DNA from: Diphasiastrum complanatum
Lineage: Eukaryota > Streptophyta > Lycopodiopsida > Lycopodiales > Lycopodiaceae
Assembly: GCA_029204225.1 (NCBI GenBank)
Contig: CM055108.1
Span: 23,966,749 to 24,030,748, forward strand
Direction: 5' to 3'
Length of the DNA stretch: 64,000 nt
The notes beneath the pieces were generated by a model, which saw only the letters and a list, made by a program, of their open reading frames with translations, was not told the origin of the DNA and ran no database searches. Positions 37,001 to 49,000 of this stretch are shown here, in pieces. The first letter of the stretch is position 1. Every line of letters begins with the position of its first letter. A program made the position numbers and the translations under genes.

Positions 37001-40000
37001 TTCCCGCAACTTTGAAATTATGCATTGGTTAAAATGCTGAAACCCACTTCAAGTACATGAATTACTAGACAAGGGATCAACGAAGAAAATTGGAGATACA
37101 ATGTGTACATGGGCCACAGTTGGAGATCCAAGGTTTTAGGGATGCACTAGATTTTCATATCATGCATTAGATAGAGTTGATATGGTGCTCAAGCAAGATT
37201 AGCTACAAAAATTAGGAACAACCCTGCAACATAGTTGGATAACTTTATTTCCATTGCACAAGGAAGGTAAATTCAATTGTGGGGTGAGCTTAAGGTTCTC
37301 AACAATCCACTCATTTACAATGCCAAACTTCAGTAATTCTTAGACAAAACGTACCCCAAATGGCATTTGAAATTTGTTTGGTCGTTAAGAGTCAGGGTGA
37401 ATGCTCATGGGATCTATATAAACTTTATCAACAGCGTCTTGATGCCTTATTTGTGTACTAGTGTTTTTGGAGATACTTTTGTCTACAGTACGGCTGAAAG
37501 AACATCTGGGGCATTTGAAAAGCATCCACTGTATGTTGAAAAGTCTAACTATAAACTTTTTGCGAAAAATAGTGATATGCTTGGGACATATTACATCCCA
37601 AATAGGGATTTGATCTTGAAAAATTGAAAGCTATTTGGAGTGGGAATAAAAACAAATCAAGGATGTAAAAAAAATTCCAAACACATTGCAATGCATAGTA
37701 CATTCAATTACTGAACAAAACATAGGACATTCACTAGTTGAGCAAAGCATTTAGGCTTTAGCATGCTGCATACCAAAATTCAAACTTGAAAGCAATAACA
37801 TAATACAAACTACAGTGCTGAGTGTATATGATACAAAAACATGGAAAACTGACCACATCCACACATGCCTCATGAGAATGATCAATATGCCTAATGTCAT
37901 AAACGCTAAAGCTTTGATATATATCAAGGAGTGGGCCAATGGGCAAGAAGATGAGTATGATACATGGACAATGGATTCATAGAGTTATGCGAAACGAAAT
38001 AAAACCCTAAAGCTCTATGACTCAAAGGCATCATGATCAAATAAGGATTCCTCCTCATCACTATCACTAGTAGACAAGTAGGAAGATAGGGAATCCTCCT
38101 CAAGGATGTGTGGTTGTGTCCCTGATCCTCTGCCCCTGCCTCTTGTTGGTGTGGTGGTCTGCGTGGTCTACGATTGATTGCGACTGCAGCGGAGTCCTGA
38201 AGGAAGCAGAACACGAGAGACGATTACGATGTAAACGATGTCTCTACCAACAGTAAAGAAAAACAATTATGAGCACAGTAGCAACTGCGTATTTTAGGAA
38301 CGAGGATTGATTAGAGAACGGAATCAAAAGCTTGTTGTCCTTTTGGGTTATCAGAGTAGGAGTCTGAGACTGCCGTAACAATAGGATTGCGAAGCATTAG
38401 GCGTCTTGGACACCCATGCGATCCTCTATCTCTGATTACCGTGTTTGTGTGCAAGAGAGTGAGAGAGACAATTGCATTCAATCAAGAACGTAATAATTGA
38501 ACAGTAGCAAATCTGTATAAAAGAGAGAATCGGAACACAATACAGTAGCACTGATAAGCGCATATTCCTACTTACAGATTCTGAAACAATGGCTACAGTT
38601 CTAGCTCTCTCTCTCTCTGTGTGTATAAATCACTAACTCTAAGGAGCTAGCTACTTAAGACCTTTTGGTCGTTTGATCGCTTTGTGCATCTACAGATTGT
38701 TCAACTCACTACACTCTGATTTTCTTCTCTAACTCCTTCTCTTCGCTCAGATACATATATATAGCTGTCAGAGTCCTTTGATCTATTGTAATTACAGTTT
38801 ACAAGATGATTAACAGTCGTTTAAACAAGATCCGTAGATCCGTTATTGGAGCGTCGTGAAGGAGAAGAAGTACAGAGTAACGTATCCTCCGTATGCATCG
38901 TAGTGGAAGGATGTAGGCCGTGATGGACGTAGTCTGTCCGCATTCGTTTGAACAACCGCTGGTCGTTCGTTCAGCTGTTGTACGTTCGTTCAGCAGGTGA
39001 TCGTTTGAATCCTCCGTTGGTACCCGTAAGTGATAACTTACGTAGTTGATCGATGAGATAGGTCAACTTCGTTGGCTGATATCGCAGGAATTCGCAAACC
39101 GTTGTCGCTCGACTTCGTTGATCACCGTAAGTGGGTTGCTTACGTTTTCAGACGGTTGAGGAGAGTTGAGTTCGTTCACAGACTTTGTTGATAGCCGTAA
39201 GTAAGTTACTTATGGTGTTTGATGTGAGTTCACAGACTTCATCGGAGATATTTTCCGGTGACTTTGATCACGGCTCTTTCCGTCGTAGGAGATCGCGAGA
39301 AGGTCACTTACGGTGATCGACGGGATTTTAAGTTCCGTTGCCATTGAAGATTCCGCAAGTGCTCGTAGATAGTAGTAACCTACGAGTTTTAACGACTCCC
39401 TACGGTTTGCGGTTCGTTACCTTCACAAGTTGAAGTCGTGTTTCTCCGTTAACGTCATTTTGACGGTGCTCTTCGGACAGACCATAATCTGGCGATGGCT
39501 TTGCGGTTCTGCCTGATTCGACTTTGCGTGTATTTCTGCAGACTGATTCAGAGAGAGGGAATTCTTGAGAGATGAAGGAGGGCGAAGGGATGAGTAGGAG
39601 AAGATTAAACTCCAACACTCCCCCTTAAGCTTACTGCTACGAATCTAGACTCAAGTTGAGATTTAACAATTCTACTAGAGTAGAATGTTTATCCCTTGAC
39701 AATGGTTTTGTCAGAATGTCAGCCAACATACTGTCTGCGTGACAGTATCTTAGTGCAACGTCTTCGTTCTGAACCTTCTCTCTGAGAAAATGAAGTTGAA
39801 CCTCTATATGTTTGGTCCTTGTGTGAGTTCGTCGGTTCAACGACAAAGCTATACAACTCTGATTGTCGCACTGGAGTATAGTTGGACCAAACTGTGGGAA
39901 TCTCAGATCCTGTAGTAGTCTTCTAAGCCATCAAATCTCCTTCACTGCTAACGTAGCTGCGACATATTCAGATTCTGTGGAGGACAGAGAAATGCATTTC

Positions 40001-43000
40001 TGCTTTCTGTTGTTCCATGAGATGGGTCTCTCCAGAAAGCAAATGTAGCCAGAGGTGGATTTTCTGGTATCTATGTCTCCTGCCCAATCTGAGTCTGAAT
40101 AAGTAATCAAAGATAGTGCAGCTTCTGTATTTCCGTTATAACTCAAGGCATAGTGCTTTGAGGCTTGAATGTACTTCAAAACTCTTTGTAGAGCTTTCCA
40201 GTGTTCTAGGCCCGGATTGGACATCAATTGCGACAGTGTGCTTACAGCATATGCTAGATCAGGTCGTGTGCAAATCATAGAGTACATGAGAGAACCTATG
40301 ATAGACTGATAAGGGTACTTGCACATTTCTTGTTGATCTGCCTTTGTTCTGGGGCACATGTCTTTGGACAGCTTGCATCCTGGATCCATAGGAGTGTCTA
40401 TGGGCTTGCAATCCTCCATGTCGTATCTTCGAAGTACATTAAGTAAGTAGGATTGTTGGCTTATGGTGATCCTTCTGCTCGCGCGATCTCTGTGAATCTC
40501 CATTCCAAGTAGGTAATGGGCTGGACCTAAATCAGTCATCTCAAACTCTGATGAGAGTAAGGACTTGGTTTCTTGCAACAACTGATTTGAATTGCTTTGG
40601 TTTTAGATACACATTTGAATCTGCGGTGCAGAAGGTAAAGTCGTGCTGCAACAAGAAACGATTTATCCTATCATACCGGCCCTTGGAGCTTGCTTCAGAC
40701 CGTATAACGCCTTACGCAATCTGCAAAGTAGATGCCCCTTGCCTTGAAGGATGTAACCTTCTGGTTGATAGATGTAGACATCTTCTTGTATGTATCCGTG
40801 TAGGAATGCCGTCTGGACGTCCATCTGGTGAATATCCAGATCTTCTACAGCAGATATAGCCAATAAAGTACGAATAGACTGATGTTTTACTATTGGACTA
40901 AAGGTCTCAGTGTAGTCTATCCCATATACTTGTTCAAATCCTTTAACCACCAACCTAGCTTTCCATTTGGATATTGATCCATCTGGTTTAAGCTTCAGCT
41001 TGAAGATCCACTTGGAGTCAATTGGCTTTACACCTATAGGAGGAATGACAAGACTCCAGGTCTTGTTCTTCATTAGAGATTGATACTCAGCATCCATGTC
41101 AGCTTTCCATTTGTCTGCATCGGGCATTGACAGTGCTTCTGCTACGGTGGTAGGTTCGTCACGACTGATGAAAGCCTGAGGGATGAAGCGGTCAGGCTGT
41201 TGTCGTTGTCTCACAGATCTTCGAACTGCAGGTGCTTGATCAGACGATTCTCCTTGGTGAATGACTGGGATCATAGTATTTTGCGGTTGAAAGATTGTGG
41301 GTCTAGGCCCATTGACAGTAAGTGGAGCCGTTGGGACGAACTCCGTTGTTTGAACAGTCATAGGTCGTAGCCTATCGATGGAAGGTGCAACTGCTATGGC
41401 AGTCTCTTGTATTGGTTGCTTCTGCTTGAAATCGTAATACTTGTCTTCAAGGAAGACAACATCGCGACTGACTAAGATCTGGCCCGTAACCACATCGTAA
41501 ACACGATATGCCTTGTGTGATGTTGAATAGCCGATGAAGATGCTTTTACAGCTTACTGGGTCCAGCTTCTTCCTCATATCAGATGGCACTTGTGCATAGC
41601 AGAGACATCCGAAAACACGCAGCTGTTTCAAACTTGGTTTGTAACAGTAGTAGGCTTCAAATGGTGTCTTGGAATCAACTGCTTTAGTGCTAGAGTAATT
41701 TTGCAGATAGCAAGCCGTAGAGATAGCTTCTACCCAAAAGGTTTGAGGCAAATGCGAATTTACTGTCATGGATCGTGCAGCTTCCAACAGTGTGCGGTTC
41801 TTCCGCTCTGCTACTCCGTTCTGTTGTGGAGTGTAGCTCGTAGTAAACTAATGGTGCACGCCACATGAAGATAGGTAGTCCTTCATCTCATTTGACAAAA
41901 ACTCTCCCCCTGAATCAGACCGTAGGGCCTTGATTTTCTGACCAGTTTGATTCTCAGCGTATTGCTTGAAGTCTTTGAAGCAACAAAATGCTTCTGACTT
42001 GTTCTTTATGAACATAACTCTGGAAAATCGGGAGTAATCATCAATGAATGTGATAAAATATAGAGCTTGACCTAATGAAGGTACGCTCATAGGACAAGAT
42101 GGACTTCGCCCTTTTGGCTTGTCCTCTAGAAAATCTCGTTCTAGCTTGTTTCCCTAGTAGACAATTTTCACAGGTAGTCTGATTAGCTGTGGTGACAGCA
42201 ATTATATTCATGTCCTTGACCATTTTATTGTGATGCATATACAAGATTGAACGCATGTTTAAATGACTAATCTTTGATGCCATAAATTAGCATCTGAACA
42301 ACTCACAGAAAGTGCAACATCGTGACTCAGTATGTACAAATTTCCTTCTCTGTAAGCAGAGAGGATTTCCTTTGAGTTTTCATCTAAAATAGTACATCAG
42401 TTGGCAGTGAACAAAGCTCTATAGCCCTGATCTGTGATCTTGCTAATAGATAAAAGGTTCTTTAATTTGGGTACCTAAAATACTCCATTAAGCTGCCTAG
42501 TGATGCCATCAGAGAACTGCAGTTGTATAGACCCTTGGCCTTCAACTTGGTGTGAACTAGAGTCACCAAAGAAAATGTACTTTGATTCTGTAGCTGTGAG
42601 TGTAGAGAAGAGGTCCTTGCATGGCGTCATGTGGGTGCTACATGATAAAGAACCTTCTAATTGCTAAAGGCTTGTGGGAAGTAGTTATTGGTGACGAAGA
42701 GAGGCCGCCTACCTTGGCACCTATTACACCATCTAGAACAACTACTTCTTCATCTACGGAAGTGTCTTCCGATGAGCAAAAGAAGTGGGATCGACGAGAT
42801 GCACAAGCACATTCCATCATTGCATTATCAGTGAAGAGATCTATCCTTCCACATATTAGATCATGCAAGATTTCCAAAAGTGCTTGGGAGACTATTGCAA
42901 AGATGTTCGAAAGAAAGAATCGCACTACTATGGAGATGGCTCGATGCATGCTCAAGGCAAAGGGCCTACCTCACAAGTTTTGGGCTGAAGCGGTTATAAC

Positions 43001-46000
43001 AGCAGCTTATATTAGTAATCCGTGTCCTACTAAAGCTTTGAAGGTATTAACTCCTTATGAAGTTTGGTATGGTAAGAAGCCTACTGTTTCTCACTTACGC
43101 ATCTTTGGTTGCACAGCTTATGCTTTCATTCCCGATAAGCTAAGAACCAAGCTTCATGATGAAGGAGTTAAATGCATATTTGTTGGCTATAGTAGCGAAA
43201 GCAAGGGCTATAGGTTGTTTAATATGGATACTAATAAAATCATAGTGAATCATGATGTTCATTTTGATGAAAAGACCTCCTATGATGTTGCGCCCACTCA
43301 TTTCATGAAAGGGGACTTCCCCCATGATGCATATCTTGAAATATTTCCAGATTTGGTTTTGCCATCTAATCATGAAGATAAGGGGCTGCCATCTACTTCT
43401 AGTGGACAGCCCACTACTCCTTCAATTTTGCAACCCATAGTTCATCAAGAAGAACCCTATTTATGGTGAAGAGCAGCCTGTTGAAGACATTGGACAGCAA
43501 GGTCCAAGTTTGGAAAACATTGGACAGCAAGGTCCAAGTTCAAAACACTTTGGACAGCAAAGTGTTGACAAAGGTAAGGCTGTTGGACAGCCCAAACCAG
43601 TCCCTAAATGGTTGTTGCAGACTTTGCAAGATAGCAAAGTGGATCATTTCTATGAAGGGAAGACTCGTGCCTCTACTAAATCGGTACAATTTGCTGATTT
43701 TTCTGATTTTGCTCTTATTTCTATTGAGGATGGTGCAGTAGAACCTGTTTTTCATGAGCAGGCCAGCGGAGTAAAATGTTGGGAAGATGCGATGCAAGAG
43801 GTTGGGTTCTTGTTGATCTTCCACATGGGGCTGGAATCTTCATCTCTCAACAACGATACATTGAGCAGATGTTGAAACAATCTTCTTTTTTCAAGTCACC
43901 GCAAGTTGATGCATATGATGGATGCATTAGTGAAAAGTTTCATGCGAAACCTTTTCAATTTGATGTTTTAGCAGAGGCTGAAAAATTCAAGCACTCTTTG
44001 GAACCTTTTTGTACTAATCGAGGAGGGAGTCAACATGTGTCAATTAGTACTTTTGTTCAAAGTGTTAAGAGTGAGCATTTGTTTGGAGAGAATTTTTCAT
44101 TATTTGAAAAATCTTCTATGTCATCCCATGCCTCTTCGAGGGACAGCTTTGATGACGCCATCGTTGATGCATCTCTTGATAGTTTGCCTAATTTTGATGA
44201 TGAAGACGTTGGACAGCAGGTTCAGTCATCTTCTTTTGGTCATTTACAGCCCATTTTACATCATGAGCAAGTCCATTATGCTCCAAGAACAGCCTGCGGA
44301 AGATTATGGACAACATGGTCCATGTTGGGAACACTTTGGGCAGCAAAGTGTTGAACAGCCCATAACAGCTCCTTGTCGGCCATTGGAGACTTTGCAGGAC
44401 AGCAAAGAAATATCTTACTACGAAAGGAAGGCACATGCCTCTTTAAAATCAGTACCTCTTGCTGATTTTTTTGGCTCTATAATTACTCTTCATCATGATG
44501 TTGGTACATCGCCTATTCTATGTGAGCAAGTCATTGATGGTAAGGTTCGGGAAGATGTGATGCCAACAGAGTTTGGTACTCTTTTTTATTGTCCTTATGG
44601 TAAGAAGTATTTTCGAATGATGTGGGAGCCTATAATGGATTACAAGTCCATGTTTTGACTTATTGCCAAGTTTATGTTGGTTCCCTACTTCGGATGGAGC
44701 ATGCAAATCCTCACCCTTCGACTTGATGCTTCATTATTATGCATTCTTTTCCTTTCATATGTTGGACATGATTGGGGATGAGATTTCGACTACTTCGGTG
44801 CGAAGTTTATTTGGCGACATGAAGTTCGGACAGCAAGTTGCATTTTTCTCTTTCGAGAAGTTACTTCATGTTATGTTATGCATTTCCATTTAAGGAGGGT
44901 GTTGGAATGTAAATGGAATTGCTTACATTACCATAGGTTACTTTGACCCAAAAGGTCGAGAGTTGTGTAACCATGGTCATTTACTAAACTTAGAGTTAGC
45001 TAAGTTAGTATGAAATTAAATTGGTAGGGACTCATGGGTCCACGAGGCCTAATTGTGACATTAAGTACCCCAACTTGACATATTGGAGGTACCTTATTCT
45101 TTCTATGTAACTTGTAGAAGTTGGATAATCAATAGTCAAGTAGTTGGAAAGGCAATAGTCAAGTAGTTGGATAGCCAATAGTCATGAAGTTAGATAGTCA
45201 TCTTGGACTATATATATGTGTGCATCCCATTTGTATGAGACACTTTTGTAAGCAATACTGACCATTCTCCTTGGCTGTCCACGAGTTTCTACAAGAGGGT
45301 TTCTAGCCATCTCTCTCTTTCTTTTGAGAATGCTTTGTGTGATTGAATAGTTAAGATTCTGGATCCTTAGGCTTCTATTTCCTACAGTTGATCGATGAGA
45401 TAGGTCAACTTCGTTGGCTGATATCGCAAGAACTGGCAAACCGTTGTCGTTCGTCGACTTCGTTGATAACCGTAAGTAGGTTGCTTATGTTTTCAGACGG
45501 TTGAGGAGAGTTGAGTTCGTTCACAAACTTCGTTGATAGTCGTAAGTAAGTTAATTACGGTGTTTGATGTGAGTTCACAGACTTCATCGGAGATATTTTC
45601 CGGTGACTTTGATCACGGCTCTTTCTGTCGTAGGAGATCGTAAGAAGGTCACTTACGGTGGTCGACGGGATTTTAAGTTCCGTTGCCATTGAAGATTCCG
45701 CAAGTGCTCATAGATAGTAACCTACGAGTTTTAACGACTCCCTATGGTTTGCGGTTCGTTGCCTTCACAAGTTGAAGTCGTGTTTCTCCGTTAACGTCAT
45801 TTTGACGGTGCTCTTCGGTCAGACCGTAATCTGGCGATGGCTTTGCGGTTCTGCCTGATTCGACTTTGCGTGTATTTCTACAGACTGATTCAGAGAGAGG
45901 GAATTCTTGAGAGATGAAGGAGGGCGAAGGGATGAGTAGGAGAAGATTAAACTCCAACACCTCTACCTCTGCCCGTGTCGCTGCCTCTAGGTCTTAGCAG

Positions 46001-49000
46001 GGCCTCGCCAGGCTACTGCTCCCTCTGAATATGATAATATTGTCTCCAGCTCAACATGTAATCCACCATGTGTACCCTACGCCTACCCCCCCCCCCCCCC
46101 TCTCTGTGTACAATTGATGCAAGCTCAGCCTGTGTCTCAGCATAGGAATCAACCCACCCCACATCCCAATGTCCATCTCAATCTCATCATCCAAGGCCTC
46201 CTCCTCCTGTTCATCATCATCCAATCCCTCCTCAACCTCATCCCCACCCTCTTCTCTTGCATCCTCTTCATCGGCCCTAGCCATGGATCTAGTGGTCCTG
46301 CGCTGCATCCTATCATGACATGCCAGCTCCTGATGATACTTTAAAAGGATCTTATCATCAGTCGCAACCTTTATGTGTGCATGAGCCTCTACAATGTCCA
46401 TGGATCTAAGGCGCTCCGCAGGATTCATCTGCCTAGGTGTACCATCTCTCTGCATGTGCCTGACTAGCCTCAGGTTGGTAGTGCAATAAACCAACTTGTT
46501 TAGCTAGGAAACGCTAAGCCTGTTGCGTCCCTTCGTGTGCATAACAGACCAAGTGCTCCAATTCCGCTCACAACCCGAAGCAAAACAATCCTGAGCAAGG
46601 ATACAAGTGGCAAGAGCAATAATATCAAGGGCGGATTTGCCCACGACACCCCCCCATGTGAGCCACTTCGGCAAAAACTCATCATACTCTCCCAGAGATC
46701 CAATGAAACATTTCTGTCTACGCTCAAAATCCAACACTTGTCTCTCGATCTTGCACAACAAGGGGCCATGACCTGCACAAAGACAGGACATTGTCAGATT
46801 CTCAAAAGCAACGAGTCTGTTGGAATATCAATCCACACTCTAGAGAGAACTATCAAACAGGGCGGATAGCTCAGTGGTAGAGCATCCCATCCGGTACGAG
46901 GGAGGTCCTGGGTTCGAATCCTAGTTTGTCCATCCATATTATGATTTATGGATTTCTAACAGAGTCGTCAAAAAGTGCACACAAAGTGTTGACAATTAAT
47001 TACATGACTGCTAAAAACAAGATGGATTAGATAGCTATTAGCCCTACTGGGGGACAACCCTAACCTACTGGATACACACTCTGCGTTTATGTCCTCCAAC
47101 TGTCCACAAGCTCGATGTCTGTGCATATGGCTCCAGTAGCCCACATAGAGTGAATCAAATGTGTAATTGCATGTATGGGCTTGTGGAAGAAATTCCACCT
47201 ATCAATCCACTTCTTTCGGACATCTACCATCCTACATAAACAAAAAAAGGAATCATTGCATTGTAGCTTGTAGGAAAAAAACTCAACAACGTAAAAAAAC
47301 TTTTACAAAACAAATTACAAAAAAATGTACCTGCACTCATTAAAAAGCGGTTGCTGAAAGGTCTCTCCAATCTTGTCCATAAACTCAAAAATGAGGTCGA
47401 GTGTAGAACCCTCTCAATCCACCAACCTCAGCACATGGTACACTAGTTGTAGGACCTCAACCAATTGCTCAGCCTGTCGTCAGAAATCATCTCCAAAAAC
47501 AATTCTCTGGAACCTAAGTCCAATAAGTTTGCTGCTACGATGTCATTGTGTGCACTCAAGGCAGGTCGAACCCAAAGCAATGGTTCCAACACGACAAAGT
47601 GGTAGGCAAAGCATGTGGGTGTTCGCTTCTTCAAATCAAGTGGGTTATATGTCCTGAACATGGTGAGGGCCCTCTTCTTCTTGGTTACAAATGTGACCAA
47701 GAAAATGGCACTAAATGTGATGGTGGAAACCCAAGGGAGGCCTCCTATGTCATGCATCAAAAGATCAATGCAGTGTGCCGCACACTGGAGTCTGGGTCCA
47801 TACAAATAGGATGATAGTCTCTCTCCATAAGCATATTCATAGCCACATAATTGCAGGCATTGTCAGTGACCACCTGCACTACATGATGCACCACACCTCG
47901 ATGACCGATGTATGTATATGCTCATAGATAAACTCACCCGACCCTTGAGAAATATAGTGCCCAGCGGACATGAAACCAATATGTTGATAATAGGCCTACG
48001 TCGAACATCAGGCCACCCATCCGATAGAATAGAGCAACCATATGTGGCCCAGGCATGTCGTATGGGGCTAAACTCTCTCGTGATGCATGCACGCATGCTC
48101 TTCTCTCAAATGGCGAAGCCACGCATGTGGGGTGTCTCCAAGTGGCATCCCAAGTTGCAATCTCCCTCATCATGTCACGGAAGATGGTGGTGTTGACCAA
48201 GGCAAATGCAAGGTATCCATTGTAAAAAAAAATGGCGTGTAAGTCTAGTGGCTGCCTCATGGTGTGTCTACTGCCACCCTGATCTCTCCCCAACGCCTCC
48301 CATAGCCACCATAGGAACTGCCGCCTCTGCTGAACCTGGGCCACCCTCAATCAGCCCTCCCCCAATGGAAAAGCCTCTCCTGTAGATGATGGCCTTGTTG
48401 TTGCTACTGAGGGTGGTCATGATGGGCCTGCCCCTGCCGATGAAGTCCGTGATGGCCTTGCTACTGATGGACTAGTTTGTGATGGGCATGGTGTTGTTGC
48501 TACTGCTGATGGAGGCTATAATGGGCCTGCTGATGAACTAGGTCATGATGGCCCTGCACCAGAAGGTGCACAGCTCCTTCCAGCCCCCAATCATGTGCCA
48601 ATAGAACCTAGCTGCCCACCAATCTGTACCATGGTCCAGTCGTTGCTGCTCCTCCATATGTGCTCAATAGGCGCTCTTGCTCAGATGCAAGACGTACCAC
48701 ACCCGGGGATGGGGCAATGCCCATGGTCCACCCATATGTCCTGGTTAAGCCAAGGAAGAGTGCTTTGATCCTCGTCACCGTGCTACAAAAGGTAGCACTG
48801 CAAAACAAGCAACGACATCTGCGTGCACCTGAACCTATAAAAACTACGTTGTCTCCCTCCAAGAGATCCACCTCCGCCCACACGCCTTGTCCCGCCATAG
48901 GCATGGCTATAGAAATTCTCAAGACGCTATAAAAATGGTCAAAAACTCAATGGAAAGTGGATAACTGGAAAAAGGGAGCTAAAACAACCCTAAAGCCACC

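Noticed and set aside
39400..45960. A 72-codon open frame present twice, 39400-39618 and 45742-45960
   Set aside because: Both lie at the same place in the two LTRs of element G; the duplication comes from the LTRs and the frame has no coding evidence.
46860..46932. A functional tRNA gene
   Set aside because: Anticodon arm has wrong length and mispairs, so annotated as a tRNA-like pseudogene or SINE head.
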